Positions 12,375 through 22,804 of a stretch of 64,000 bases of DNA are shown here, piece after piece; the first letter of the stretch is position 1; every line of letters starts with the position of its first letter. The stretch is from Nitrosomonadaceae bacterium (GTDB lineage Bacteria > Pseudomonadota > Gammaproteobacteria > Burkholderiales > Nitrosomonadaceae): assembly GCA_002721545.1 (NCBI GenBank), contig PBKR01000011.1, positions 109,034 to 173,033 on the forward strand. Direction: 5' to 3'. The notes under the pieces were generated by a model. That model was not told the origin of the DNA. It was given only the letters and a program-made list of their open reading frames with translations, and did no database searches. Position numbers and translations under genes: made by a program.

Positions 12375-13139
12375 TTAAGTATTGGTTGGTTTTTTCTTCT
12401 TTTTCCATTGTAATACCCATGTAAAATAACCAGATAATGCGTAAAGCATAAATAAGCAAAAAAGAACAACAGGTGGTTGGCTAGGGATTAGCACAAAGAA
12501 GAATAGTGCTAGTAGCAGCACCGTTATAAATGGTACGCTCTTGCGTAAATTTATTTCCTTTCCACTGTAATAGGGTAAGTTACTAACCATAGTAAATCCA
12601 GCAAATATTGTAATACTCCAAGCTAACCATTTTATATCTGCCCCTGCAATTTTAAAGTCTAGCATTACCCAAACTAATCCAGCAATTAGTGCGGCAGCAG
12701 CCGGACTAGGTAGTCCTTGGAAAAATCGTTTGTCTAATACTACTGTTTTCGTGTTAAAGCGTGCAAGACGAAGTGCTGTACAGGTGCAATAAACAAAAGC
12801 TGCTATCCATCCCCATTTTCCCATATCCTTTAGGGCCCACTCATATATAACTAATGCAGGGGCAGCACCAAATGAGATCATATCTGATAGGCTATCATAT
12901 TCGGCTCCAAATTCACTCTGAGTATGAGTGAGTCTTGCTACGCGTCCATCTAGACCGTCTAGAACCATAGCAATAAAAATTGCTACTGCAGAATATTCAA
13001 AATTTCCATTCATTGCTTGCACAATGGCATAAAATCCAGCAAATAGCGCTGCTGTAGTAAACAGGTTAGGAAGTAAATAGATACCCCGTCGCCGTAGCTT
13101 TGATTTAAACATTATGCGAGGTTGGTTAGGATCGTACAT
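12375..13139 (-). CDS. pssA: CDP-diacylglycerol-serine O-phosphatidyltransferase
   Basis: Makes phosphatidylserine from CDP-diacylglycerol and serine. The 254 residues contain the CDP-alcohol phosphotransferase signature spread over DGLDGRVARLTHTQSEFG followed by AEYDSLSDM, near residue 62. Several membrane helices follow, as in the type II (membrane) form. The N-terminal RRGIYLLPNLFTTAALFAGF is typical. It lies next to psd, so the two enzymes of phosphatidylethanolamine synthesis are together. The C-terminus is lysine-rich. Confidence 0.94.
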   Translation of the reverse strand: MYDPNQPRIMFKSKLRRRGIYLLPNLFTTAALFAGFYAIVQAMNGNFEYSAVAIFIAMVLDGLDGRVARLTHTQSEFGAEYDSLSDMISFGAAPALVIYEWALKDMGKWGWIAAFVYCTCTALRLARFNTKTVVLDKRFFQGLPSPAAAALIAGLVWVMLDFKIAGADIKWLAWSITIFAGFTMVSNLPYYSGKEINLRKSVPFITVLLLALFFFVLIPSQPPVVLFCLFMLYALSGYFTWVLQWKKKKKPTNT

Positions 13140-13246
13140 TATTTATGCAATACAATAAAAGATCAATGCATGGTAAACCGTTACGTTATGATGGTAAACA
13201 GAATATTCATTATTAATGAAAATTAAAGGATTAGGTTATAAAGGGT

Positions 13247-13894
13247 TCAAGGTGTCAATTCGGCTAGTATACTTAATGTTGCTTGGACTTTGTCTCCAAT
13301 ATTTACCCTTATTTTAGTATTAAGTGGTAGATAAACATCAACCCGTGATCCAAAACGGATAAAACCAAAGCGTTGTCCCCGTGTAAGATGTTCGCCAATT
13401 TTTGTATGACAAACTATACGTTTTGCAATTAGGCCAGCAATTTGTACACAAGTTATATCAAGGTCATTATTAGTTTTTATCCAAAGCGCGTTACGTTCAT
13501 TCTCAAGTGAAGCTTTAGGTAAGCTAGCATTAATAAACTTACCAGGAAAATACCATTTATTATGTACCTCTCCATCTACAGGGCTACGATTAGAATGTAC
13601 ATTAAATATATTCATGAATACACTTATTTTTATAGCATCACGATTAAGATATGGATCGTGTGTATTCTCAACTGCTACTATTCTTCCATCTGCAGGTGAC
13701 ACAATAGCATTAGAAATTTGTGGAACAATTCGTGGTGGATCACGGAAAAATTGTAAAATAAAAAATGCAATAATCCAGAATAGAATAGACCAAGTCCAGC
13801 TTGCAAAAATACTTACTAAGATAGCAATTGCAAAAGATCCTGCAATAAAAGGCCATCCTTCACGGGCAAAGAAAGGGTGAGGATAATTCGTCAT
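13247..13894 (-). CDS. psd: Phosphatidylserine decarboxylase, short type
   Basis: Decarboxylates phosphatidylserine to phosphatidylethanolamine using a self-made pyruvoyl group. The 215-residue short form has two N-terminal hydrophobic segments, [11 protein letters not shown] near residue 66, [17 protein letters not shown], and a C-terminal [11 protein letters not shown]. The GS in that last motif is the expected self-cleavage site that yields the small pyruvoyl-bearing chain. It lies about 100 bases before pssA on the same strand. Confidence 0.94.
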   Translation of the reverse strand: MTNYPHPFFAREGWPFIAGSFAIAILVSIFASWTWSILFWIIAFFILQFFRDPPRIVPQISNAIVSPADGRIVAVENTHDPYLNRDAIKISVFMNIFNVHSNRSPVDGEVHNKWYFPGKFINASLPKASLENERNALWIKTNNDLDITCVQIAGLIAKRIVCHTKIGEHLTRGQRFGFIRFGSRVDVYLPLNTKIRVNIGDKVQATLSILAELTP

Positions 13895-13990
13895 AATCTA
13901 AATAGTTTCAGTAATCTAACCTATTATTAGAATGGGATCGGCATTATCTATTCTATAGTTAATGTTTTAAATAATAATATTCATTCCACA

Positions 13991-15019
<1,029 letters not shown>

Positions 15020-15093
15020 TTAATATAATTGGAAACAGATATTGAAAGACTATTAATTGTAGATAGAAAATTTTCTACAATTTATATCAAATT

Positions 15094-15588
15094 TTATTTA
15101 ATTTCTAATGTTCTTTCGCCGCGACCAATTCCAGAGGCTCCAGTACGCACTGTCTCTAGAATAGTATTGTGGCTTATTGTATCGAGAAATGCATCAAGCT
15201 TTGAACCAGTTCCAGTCAATTCAATAATATAAGACTTGTCAGTAACATCAACAATGTGGCCACAAAAAATTTCAGTTGTATCTTTTATTTCCTTCCGATT
15301 TTTACCTATAGCGCTTACTTTGACCAGCATTAGCTCACACTCTATATGATCCCCATCACTTAAATCAATTACCTTTATTACATCAATTAATTTATTCAGC
15401 TGTTTAGTAATTTGCTCAACCACACTATCTGAACCAATAGTAACCAGAGTCATTCTCGATAATGTGGGGTCCTCTGTAGGTGCAACTGAAAGAGATTCGA
15501 TATTATAACCTCTAGCAGAAAATAGCCCTGCTACGCGTGACAAGGCACCTGCTTCATTTTCCATTAACAAAGAAATAATATGTCGCAT
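15094..15588 (-). CDS. ilvN: Acetolactate synthase small (regulatory) subunit
   Basis: Regulatory subunit of acetohydroxyacid synthase, which carries valine feedback. The 164 residues begin MRHIISLLMENEAGALSRVA, an ACT domain, with SARGYNIESLSVAPTEDP typical of the valine-binding site. The second half matches the small-subunit C-terminal domain. It begins two bases after the ilvB stop codon, so the subunits are probably made in balance. Confidence 0.96.
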   Translation of the reverse strand: MRHIISLLMENEAGALSRVAGLFSARGYNIESLSVAPTEDPTLSRMTLVTIGSDSVVEQITKQLNKLIDVIKVIDLSDGDHIECELMLVKVSAIGKNRKEIKDTTEIFCGHIVDVTDKSYIIELTGTGSKLDAFLDTISHNTILETVRTGASGIGRGERTLEIK

Positions 15589-15590
15589 TT

Positions 15591-17297
15591 TTATACCAAA
15601 ATCATTTCAGATAGACCTTTTCCACCAGGAACCATAGGAAATACATTCTCAGTTTGATCTGTAATGAAGTCCATAAATACTAATTTATCTTTAAGCTTGA
15701 ATGCTTCTATTAGTGCATCTTCTATATCAACGGGTTGTTTTATTTTTATACCTATATGGCCATAACTTTCTGCTAATTTGACAAAATCCGGTAAAGCATC
15801 AACATATGATTCTGCGTATCGATTGCCATGGAAGAATTCTTGCCACTGACGTACCATGCCCATATAACGATTATTTAGGTTAATAATTTTAAGTGGTAGA
15901 TTATATTGTTTACAGGTTGATAATTCTTGTATGCACATTTGTATACTAGCTTCACCAGTGATGCATGCTACTGCATTTCTGGGGTTGGCAATTTGAACAC
16001 CCATTGCTGACGGTAGACCAAATCCCATAGTTCCTAATCCACCAGAGTTAATCCATTTTCTTGGTTTATTAAATTTATAGAATTGTGCGGCCCACATTTG
16101 ATGCTGGCCAACATCAGAAGTAATAAAAGCATTACCTTTTGTTACTTTGTAAAGCTTCTCAACTACCATCTGTGGCTTAATGATGGTACTTTCTCGGTCA
16201 TATTTTAAGCAGTCCTGTGCTCGCCATTCATTTATTTGTGACCACCATGACTTTAATTCCGACTGCTTTGGTTTTTTGTTACTAGCCATTAGTAATTCAA
16301 TTAGTTCTTCAAGCACATTTGAAACGTTACCAATGATGGGAACATCTACTTTTACACGTTTGGAGATAGATGAAGGATCTATATCAATATGTATAATTTT
16401 TCTAGTGTTATTAGAAAAATGTTTTGGGTTGCCAATTACACGGTCATCAAATCGCGCCCCAATAGCTATTAAAACATCACAATTTTGCATTGCCATATTT
16501 GCTTCATAGGTACCATGCATGCCTGGCATGCCAACAAATTGTTTGTCAGTTGCTGGATAGCCACCAAGTCCCATTAAAGTATTTGTACAAGGGAAATTTA
16601 GCATTTGTACAAAGCGTGTAAGTTGTGAGGCTGCGTGACTCAATATGACACCCCCGCCAGTATAAACCATTGGTTTTTTTGAGCCTAATATTAATCGAAT
16701 CGCTTTTTTTAGTTGGCTTGGATAATTTTTACTGATTGGACTATATGATCGTATAGATATGTTAGTAGGGTAGGAGAATTTAAATTTTTCTTGACTGATA
16801 TCTTTAGGGATATCTACAAGCACTGGTCCTGGACGCCCAGTTGAGCATATATAGAACGCTTTTTTTATTGTAGTAGCTAATTCTGTAATATCTTTTACTA
16901 GAAAATTATGTTTAACACATGGGCGCGTTATACCTACAGTATCAACTTCCTGAAATGCATCTAGTCCAATAGCATGGGTTGGTACTTGTCCACTAATAAT
17001 GACCATTGGAATTGAATCCATATAGGCAGTTGCAATACCAGTAACAGCATTAGTTACTCCGGGTCCAGAAGTAACTAATGCCACTCCTGGATTTTTGCTA
17101 GATCGTGCATATCCATCAGCTGCATGTATTGCTGCTTGTTCATGGCGTACTAATATATGCTTTACTTTATTTTGTTTAAATAATTCGTCATATATGAATA
17201 GCACTGCTCCACCAGGATAACCAAAGATATGTTTTACCCCTTCTTCCTGTAGACAGCGAATTGTAATTTCAGCACCAGTTAAATCTTCTGCGCCCAT
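15591..17297 (-). CDS. ilvB: Acetolactate synthase catalytic subunit
   Basis: Thiamine-diphosphate and FAD enzyme making acetolactate and acetohydroxybutyrate. The 568 residues show the three ThDP-fold domains: GYPGGAVLFIYDELFKQ and RHEQAAIHAADGYAR (catalytic glutamate) at the start, a central FAD-binding region, and a C-terminal region with ITGEASIQMCIQELST. The classical GDG cofactor motif reads GEA here; GEG is common in betaproteobacterial relatives as I recall, so only the final alanine looks unusual. It heads the ilvBNC run. Confidence 0.96.
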   Translation of the reverse strand: MGAEDLTGAEITIRCLQEEGVKHIFGYPGGAVLFIYDELFKQNKVKHILVRHEQAAIHAADGYARSSKNPGVALVTSGPGVTNAVTGIATAYMDSIPMVIISGQVPTHAIGLDAFQEVDTVGITRPCVKHNFLVKDITELATTIKKAFYICSTGRPGPVLVDIPKDISQEKFKFSYPTNISIRSYSPISKNYPSQLKKAIRLILGSKKPMVYTGGGVILSHAASQLTRFVQMLNFPCTNTLMGLGGYPATDKQFVGMPGMHGTYEANMAMQNCDVLIAIGARFDDRVIGNPKHFSNNTRKIIHIDIDPSSISKRVKVDVPIIGNVSNVLEELIELLMASNKKPKQSELKSWWSQINEWRAQDCLKYDRESTIIKPQMVVEKLYKVTKGNAFITSDVGQHQMWAAQFYKFNKPRKWINSGGLGTMGFGLPSAMGVQIANPRNAVACITGEASIQMCIQELSTCKQYNLPLKIINLNNRYMGMVRQWQEFFHGNRYAESYVDALPDFVKLAESYGHIGIKIKQPVDIEDALIEAFKLKDKLVFMDFITDQTENVFPMVPGGKGLSEMILV

Positions 17298-17764
17298 TTT
17301 TTCTTATTTTCCTGCATTGTGAAACATAAATATAATAAATAGAACAATGAACATTAGCTGGTAGCTGACTTTTGGTCAACCCCTTGTTAGCTGTTACTTT
17401 ACATGCTATTCATAGTTTTATTCTTTTTTTGATAGTGGCTATTATCTACTTCTTAGACTACCTTGTTTGAGTCTATTATTACAATAGAGTATTTATAGGT
17501 TGTAAATGTTCATAATAGATCCATGAGATAAAAGTGTGAATTATTCAAATTTATTCAAATTTGGTTATTATACTTTAAGGTATTATGCGTAGATTGGTAC
17601 TATTTATTCGAGGATAAAGATTATCTTTAGGCTTTACTTTGGAACTGATAATAACCTTCTTTACTTATTAATGTTAAAAAAAATGGCACATTACTTGAGA
17701 ACTAACCTTAATAAAGAGTAAAATAGCGCCTTTTCATATCTAGGGTTTAAATTGGAGAGTATGC
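17298..17764. other. Divergent intergenic region between ilvB and rpsO
   Basis: About 470 bases, AT-rich, carrying the control regions of two diverging operons. The right end contains a good rpsO promoter (listed separately). Near the ilvB side a 16-codon frame rich in branched-chain codons lies just before ilvB, together with repeated TAGCTG words; neither forms a convincing attenuator. Nothing else recognisable is seen. Confidence 0.5.
17695..17724 (+). promoter_or_regulatory. Candidate sigma-70 promoter for rpsO-pnp
   Basis: The -35 box TTGAGA and -10 box TAAAAT are separated by 18 bases, about 40 bases before the rpsO start. A GGAGAG ribosome site follows just before the ATG. Confidence 0.55.
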
Positions 17765-18034
17765 ATGCCTGTCACAACAGATAAAAAAGCAAAGATAGTG
17801 GGTGATTATCAAAGAGCTGCCGGGGATACTGGTTCTCCGGAAGTGCAGGTGGCATTACTGACTGCCCGTATAAATGATTTAACCAGTCATTTTAAAGCTC
17901 ATGTTAAAGATCATCATTCCAGGCGTGGTTTATTACGTATGGTGAATCGTAGACGAAAGCTACTTAATTATTTAAAGCGCAGTAGTAACGATGTTTATCG
18001 TGCTCTAATTGAGCGACTAGGTCTTCGTAAATAG
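17765..18034 (+). CDS. rpsO: 30S ribosomal protein S15
   Basis: The 89-residue length is exactly that of bacterial S15, a primary binder of the 16S rRNA central domain. The [20 protein letters not shown] and [20 protein letters not shown] segments are diagnostic. A strong GGAG ribosome site precedes the ATG. It is followed by pnp, the standard rpsO-pnp arrangement, which in enterobacteria is co-transcribed and processed by RNase III. Confidence 0.98.
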   Translation: MPVTTDKKAKIVGDYQRAAGDTGSPEVQVALLTARINDLTSHFKAHVKDHHSRRGLLRMVNRRRKLLNYLKRSSNDVYRALIERLGLRK

Positions 18035-18167
18035 ACTTATCCTAACTAGGAAAACAGAGGCATTTCAATTATTTATAGCTCTTTATTGGGAAAGAATAGT
18101 AGGCGTTCATATCAATTAGTTGGATATTGGGACAAATAAAGATAATCTCATTAGAAAGGAAAGTACA

Positions 18168-20276
18168 TTGAAATCTATCAAGAAAAGTATTAGTTACGGA
18201 CGCCATACATTGACGTTAGAAACTGGAGAGATTGCAAGGCAAGCTCATGGGGCCGTAATGGTCTCAATGAATGAAACAGTAGTATTAGTTACAGTTGTAG
18301 GTGCTAAAAATGTCAGGCCAGGGCAAGATTTTTTCCCGCTAACTGTAGACTATATGGAACGTAGTTATGCTGCCGGTAGAATACCTGGTAGTTTTTTTAA
18401 GCGAGAGGGGCGGCCTTCTGAAAAAGAAATCCTTACTTCTCGTTTAATTGATCGGCCTATTCGTCCTCTATTTCCTGATAGTTTTTATAATGAAGTACAA
18501 ATTGTTGCTACAGTTTTATCTTCTGATAATGAAATAGACGCAGATATTCCAGCAATGATTGGTGCCTCTGCTGCGTTAGTATTATCTGGTATTCCATTTG
18601 ACGGACCAATTGCAGGTGCACGTGTTGGTTATATTAATGGAAGTTATGTTCTTAATCCAACAATAACTGAGCTTGATCAGACAGAACTTGATCTAGTGGT
18701 GGCAGGGACGGAGAGTGCAGTTCTTATGGTGGAATCTGAAGCAAAGGAACTATCTGAAGATGTAATGTTAGGTGCGGTTGAGTTTGGTCGTAAAGAGATG
18801 CAGGTAGTTATAAATATAATTAATGATTTAGCTGATGAAGCTGGAGTAACTGAATGGGAGTGGACTCCTGTAGAACAAGATATTAGTCTTGCTGAGAAAA
18901 TCACAGAATTGGTAGAGGCGGATTTATCCTCAGCATTTGATTTAAAGCAAAAACAAGAGCGTACTGAGGCTATTAATAAAGTTTGGGAAAAGGTTAATGT
19001 AGAATTGGGAGTAGATTTAGAGGATGGGCCAGATAAACAGTCTGTCCAAAAGGTTTGTTTTGATCTTGAATCTAAAATCGTACGTGGTCGAATTCTTAAT
19101 GGGGAACCACGAATAGATGGACGAGATACTCGTACTGTACGACCTATCTCTATTCGTAATAGTGTATTACCCCGTACTCATGGTTCTGCTTTATTTACAC
19201 GTGGTGAGACACAAGCATTAGTGGTGGCAACTCTTGGTACAGGACGTGATGAGCAAAAAATAGATTCTTTACAGGGAGACTACACTGATCGTTTTATGTT
19301 TCATTATAATTTCCCACCTTATGCGACTGGAGAGACTGGAAGAGTTGGTACACCTAAGCGCCGTGAAATTGGCCATGGACGACTTGCTAAGCGTGCACTT
19401 GTTGCAGTTTTACCTTCTGCTGAAGAATTTGGGTATTCATTAAGAGTAGTATCTGAAATTACTGAGTCTAACGGTTCTAGCTCTATGGCTTCAGTTTGTG
19501 GGGGATGCGTTGCTTTAATGGATGCAGGGGTACCGCTTAAAAATCATGTAGCTGGAATTGCGATGGGGTTGATTAAAGAAGGAAATCGTATTGCTGTATT
19601 AACTGATATTCTTGGTGATGAAGATCACTTAGGGGATATGGATTTTAAAGTTGCAGGTACTGAAGATGGCATTACCGCATTACAAATGGATATTAAGATT
19701 CAGGGTGTCAATAAGGAAATCATGCATGCAGCTCTTGAGCAGGCAAAAGAGGGGCGTTTACATATTCTTGATATAATGAAACAGGCTCAACCCTCAACTC
19801 GTAAAGAAATCTCAGAGCATGCTCCACGTATTATTAAGATTAAAATTAATCCTGAAAAGATTCGTGATGTAATTGGTAAAGGTGGTGCAGTGATTCGTGC
19901 ATTAACTGAGGAGACTGGTACAACTATAGATATCACAGATGACGGCGTTGTCATGATAGCTTGTATTAGCTCTGAAGGCGGAGAATTAGCTAAAAAACGT
20001 ATAGAAGACATTACTGCTGATGTGGAGGTAGGTAGAGTTTATGATGGGACTGTATTGAAGCTTTTAGATTTTGGTGCAATTGTAAGCGTTTTACCTGGAA
20101 AAGATGGGTTGTTACATATTTCACAAATTGCGAATGAGCGCGTTAATAGTGTGGCTGATCACTTAAAAGAAGGCCAGCTTGTACGTGTTAAAGTTTTAGA
20201 AGCTGATGATAAGGGGAGATTGCGTCTTAGTATGAAGGCAGTTACAGCTGAAGCTGATGATAATACATCAGATTAG
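18168..20276 (+). CDS. pnp: Polyribonucleotide nucleotidyltransferase (PNPase)
   Basis: Phosphorolytic 3'-5' exonuclease of the RNA degradosome. The track start (TTG at 18120) is probably too early. I choose the TTG at 18168 because AAAGGA sits seven bases upstream and the product then starts [20 protein letters not shown] like the family. The resulting 702 residues hold two RNase PH domains, a helical linker, a KH domain ([16 protein letters not shown]) and a C-terminal S1 domain ending about residue 695. No ATG fits, so a TTG start seems genuine. Confidence 0.95.
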   Translation: MKSIKKSISYGRHTLTLETGEIARQAHGAVMVSMNETVVLVTVVGAKNVRPGQDFFPLTVDYMERSYAAGRIPGSFFKREGRPSEKEILTSRLIDRPIRPLFPDSFYNEVQIVATVLSSDNEIDADIPAMIGASAALVLSGIPFDGPIAGARVGYINGSYVLNPTITELDQTELDLVVAGTESAVLMVESEAKELSEDVMLGAVEFGRKEMQVVINIINDLADEAGVTEWEWTPVEQDISLAEKITELVEADLSSAFDLKQKQERTEAINKVWEKVNVELGVDLEDGPDKQSVQKVCFDLESKIVRGRILNGEPRIDGRDTRTVRPISIRNSVLPRTHGSALFTRGETQALVVATLGTGRDEQKIDSLQGDYTDRFMFHYNFPPYATGETGRVGTPKRREIGHGRLAKRALVAVLPSAEEFGYSLRVVSEITESNGSSSMASVCGGCVALMDAGVPLKNHVAGIAMGLIKEGNRIAVLTDILGDEDHLGDMDFKVAGTEDGITALQMDIKIQGVNKEIMHAALEQAKEGRLHILDIMKQAQPSTRKEISEHAPRIIKIKINPEKIRDVIGKGGAVIRALTEETGTTIDITDDGVVMIACISSEGGELAKKRIEDITADVEVGRVYDGTVLKLLDFGAIVSVLPGKDGLLHISQIANERVNSVADHLKEGQLVRVKVLEADDKGRLRLSMKAVTAEADDNTSD

Positions 20277-20314
20277 ATTTTGAATAATTTAGCTAAAATG
20301 TAAATATTTAATTT

Positions 20315-20746
20315 CTATTTAGCTAGCTGTCTTTCTCTTATTTCATCCAGAGTCTTGCAATCTATACAAAGGGTGGCTGTTGGTCTAGCTTCTAATCGTT
20401 TTAGGCCAATTTCTATACCGCAGGTATCACAATAACCATAATCACCAGAATCATTAGAATCAATTCTAGCAATAGTCTCATTAATTTTTTTGATTAGCTT
20501 ACGTTCTCGATCACGATTACGTAGTTCAAGTGCCATATCAGATTCCTGGCTTGCGCGGTCATTAGGATCTGCAAAAACTGTAGCTTCGTCTTGCATGGTG
20601 TGGACCGTACGGTCTATATCCTGCCCTAACCCAACTTTAATATCTTCAAGTATTTTACGGAAATGCTTAAGTTGCTTAGCATTCATATATTCTTCTCCCT
20701 TTTTCATTTTATAGGGAGTAGTTTGCTTGAGTTGTTGTTGCGACAT
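20315..20746 (-). CDS. dksA: RNA polymerase-binding transcription factor DksA
   Basis: DksA enters the RNA polymerase secondary channel and works with ppGpp in the stringent response. The 143 residues have the coiled-coil region with the [13 protein letters not shown] tip (acidic tip residues) and a C-terminal zinc finger CDTCG...CIDC, four cysteines intact. It faces pnp convergently and lies just upstream of a tRNA operon on the other strand. A shorter start at MNAKQLKHF is possible; the longer one is kept because DksA commonly has an N-terminal extension. Confidence 0.95.
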   Translation of the reverse strand: MSQQQLKQTTPYKMKKGEEYMNAKQLKHFRKILEDIKVGLGQDIDRTVHTMQDEATVFADPNDRASQESDMALELRNRDRERKLIKKINETIARIDSNDSGDYGYCDTCGIEIGLKRLEARPTATLCIDCKTLDEIRERQLAK

Positions 20747-20928
20747 TTCTTAGTATTCCTTTTCTTAGCTAGTTACAATTAATGACGCTTTAATATCAGA
20801 AATTACAGTATAGAGCAAGTGTTGTAATAGTTTTTTAAGAAATGATTTTAAAATAATATAATTTAAAGTTACTTTCTATTGCAGCTTATTCTTATATTTA
20901 AATAAACTACATGACATATATAGAAAAA

Positions 20929-20957
20929 TTGACCTTTTATTGGTGGAAAGGTATAGT
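20929..20957 (+). promoter_or_regulatory. Promoter of the Pro-Arg-His tRNA operon
   Basis: TTGACC (-35) and TATAGT (-10) are 17 bases apart, and the first tRNA begins 12 bases after the -10 box. The stretch just downstream is C-rich, as in stringently controlled promoters. Confidence 0.75.
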
Positions 20958-20969
20958 TACACGCTTCCC

Positions 20970-21046
20970 CGGGGTGTAGCGTAGCCTGGTAGCGCGCCTG
21001 GTTTGGGACCAGGATGTCGGGAGTTCGAATCTCTCCACCCCGACCA
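20970..21046 (+). tRNA. tRNA-Pro(TGG)
   Basis: A complete 77-base cloverleaf. Acceptor arms CGGGGTG and CACCCCG pair, the anticodon stem CCTGG/CCAGG encloses loop TTTGGGA with anticodon TGG, the T arm has GTTCGAATC, and CCA is encoded. It is the first of three tandem tRNAs and lies right after a strong promoter. Confidence 0.97.
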
Positions 21047-21083
21047 ATTTCACTCAATTAAATTGGGTTACCCGGTTTGAGTA

Positions 21084-21160
21084 GTGCCCGTAGCTCAACC
21101 GGATAGAGCACCAGCCTTCTAAGCTGGGGGTTACAGGTTCGATTCCTGTCGGGCACGCCA
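21084..21160 (+). tRNA. tRNA-Arg(TCT)
   Basis: A complete 77-base tRNA. The acceptor arms GTGCCCG and CGGGCAC pair, the stem CCAGC/GCTGG encloses loop CTTCTAA with anticodon TCT, GGTTCGATTCC forms the T arm, and CCA is encoded. It is the second gene of the Pro-Arg-His cluster, an order also seen in the E. coli proM-argX-hisR region. Confidence 0.97.
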
Positions 21161-21222
21161 TATAGTTCTTGAATTAATTTATTTTAGGCTCAAATGCATG
21201 GGTTATTTTTAGTTCTTTTGAT

Positions 21223-21299
21223 GGTGGCTGTAGCTCAGCTGGTAGAGCCCCGGATTGTGATTCCGGTTGTCGTGGGTTCGAGCCCCATCAGCCACCCCA
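21223..21299 (+). tRNA. tRNA-His(GTG)
   Basis: Acceptor arms GTGGCTG and CAGCCAC pair, the stem CCGGA/TCCGG encloses loop TTGTGAT with anticodon GTG, and CCA is encoded. The extra G at 21223 can pair with the C before CCA, the special G-1:C73 feature that histidyl-tRNA synthetase needs. Confidence 0.97.
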
Positions 21300-21397
21300 T
21301 ATAAACAATATTATCTATGATGATTCAACATAAAGCATGTATTAACTTTGATTAAGTAATTTTTTCAAAGCTATCTAAAATTTAAAATTATTATAGT

Positions 21398-21964
21398 TTA
21401 GTTTAATTTATCATTTCTCCAAAATTTAGTTCCTTTTACAGTAGCTTGAAGTGCTAGTCCTGCTTCTGTTAATTGATAGATTGTTATGCCGTCAATTACA
21501 ATCTCAACTCCTATCGCTGCACCTTTGTCAATAGTTTTAGCGGCAGCATCAGCTTGTGCTCCAAATTCCCAGCCACTATTAATAAATTTATCCATAGTTG
21601 CTTGGTCATGAAAAATAAATATAGAACGAAAATCTTTAACACCTAGTCCGAATCCAAAGCCAACTTCGCCCATTCTCATATATACTGGTTTTTCATTTTT
21701 TGGCTGTACAAGCCCATACCCACCACCAAAGCTTGCAAGAATTAGATTAATATTTGCGTTACTGAATACGGCATAACCAGGTGCTTCTTCAATTCTATTT
21801 TTGGCTTTGGGTTGGGCCTTATAGAGATCAGAAAGAGCTTTATCTCTCATAGCAAGATATTCTTTACGGTCTTCTTCAGGACTGCCGGCTATTGCTGTAG
21901 TAGAAAGAATGCTAAAGATGATGGAGGTCACTAAGCAATATAATCCAAATTTTGCTCGCGTCAT
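21398..21964 (-). CDS. SYLF-domain (YSC84-related) secreted protein
   Basis: A 188-residue exported protein. A signal peptide (residues 1-26, ending STTAIAG) precedes the SYLF domain, seen as AKNRIEEAPGYAVFSN and the glycine-rich GGGYGLVQ and GEVGFGFGLGVKDFRSIFIF segments. The SYLF domain binds lipids in eukaryotic proteins; the role of the bacterial secreted forms is not settled. It is convergent with the tRNA operon and lies about 140 bases from hpnG on the same strand. It may be an envelope protein. Confidence 0.85.
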   Translation of the reverse strand: MTRAKFGLYCLVTSIIFSILSTTAIAGSPEEDRKEYLAMRDKALSDLYKAQPKAKNRIEEAPGYAVFSNANINLILASFGGGYGLVQPKNEKPVYMRMGEVGFGFGLGVKDFRSIFIFHDQATMDKFINSGWEFGAQADAAAKTIDKGAAIGVEIVIDGITIYQLTEAGLALQATVKGTKFWRNDKLN

Positions 21965-22099
21965 ATTAATTCTCCTTTATTTAATAACTTAGAATTATAT
22001 TTATAATAGTATATTTTAGTAAATATTTGAGCTTAATTTTATAGATACAGTATTAAATTAGGATCATTCATTATTCTGCATTCAGTGTGGAATAAATAA

Positions 22100-22804
22100 T
22101 TATTTAATTCCCAATTCAATACCAGCATGTAGTACTACGGTTGATAGGGTGGTGCGAGCAGAGCGTACTTCTTTTGCTAGGCGTAGTAATGTATTTAGGG
22201 TTATAGACTGTTTTAGTAGTAAAGCTATTATTTTTATTATTTTAGCGCTGCCATCAGGATTTATTGAGCTTAATAGAGCCAATGGAGGTGAAAACTCTAT
22301 AGGGTCTGAAATCGCACGTATTGCAAGGAAAGGAATATCTGAATTTTTAGCTACCTCAGCTACTGCTCCACTTTCTAGATCTACTGCACAAGCTCCTGTG
22401 ATTTTTTCAAATTCTTGTTTTTCAGTCATTGAGGTAAGAATCTTTTTACTTGTTGCTAGTGTACCACCAATGACTCGTATGTGAGAAGGCAAATTTTTCT
22501 GTATCCGATTTCTCCAGGCTAGGGAAACAGGTAATGGGCATTCATTATAAATTGATTCGGGAAGTACTAGGTCACCTGCACGTAATTTAGGGCTTATTGC
22601 TCCTGCAACTCCAAAGCTGATTAAAGAATTCGCACCTCTTGCCTGAAGTTCCTCTGCTGCTTTTCGTGCAGAATCTTCTCCTATACCACATAAACATATA
22701 GATGTATTATCCCCTATATTTATTATTTCACCGAGAGGTAAGTAGCGATTAGTGATGCAACGACCCTCAATTCGCATAGCCGTAACAATGCCTATATTAT
22801 TCAA
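22100..22804 (-). CDS. hpnG: Hopanoid-associated nucleoside phosphorylase HpnG
   Basis: HpnG removes adenine from adenosylhopane to give the ribosylhopane precursor of extended hopanoids. The 234 residues match the purine nucleoside phosphorylase fold: LISFGVAGAISPKLRAGDLV and CAVDLESGAVAEVAKNSDIPFLAIRAISD with the catalytic-region aspartate. The start is a TTG that overlaps the shc stop codon (TTGA), with AGGA six bases upstream, so it is translationally coupled to shc. The next ATG is nine codons inside and would cut the first strand of the fold. Confidence 0.9.
   Translation of the reverse strand: MNNIGIVTAMRIEGRCITNRYLPLGEIINIGDNTSICLCGIGEDSARKAAEELQARGANSLISFGVAGAISPKLRAGDLVLPESIYNECPLPVSLAWRNRIQKNLPSHIRVIGGTLATSKKILTSMTEKQEFEKITGACAVDLESGAVAEVAKNSDIPFLAIRAISDPIEFSPPLALLSSINPDGSAKIIKIIALLLKQSITLNTLLRLAKEVRSARTTLSTVVLHAGIELGIK

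Noticed and set aside
20290-20325. Possible bidirectional terminator between pnp and dksA
   Set aside because: TAGCTAAA and TTTAGCTA can pair, but the loop is long, the stem AT-rich and no T tail follows; support is too weak to list.
20869-21057. 62-residue minus-strand frame (MSEIGRGGEIRTPDILVPNQ...)
   Set aside because: It is read across the antisense of tRNA-Pro; this is a well-known false protein produced by tRNA antisense sequence.
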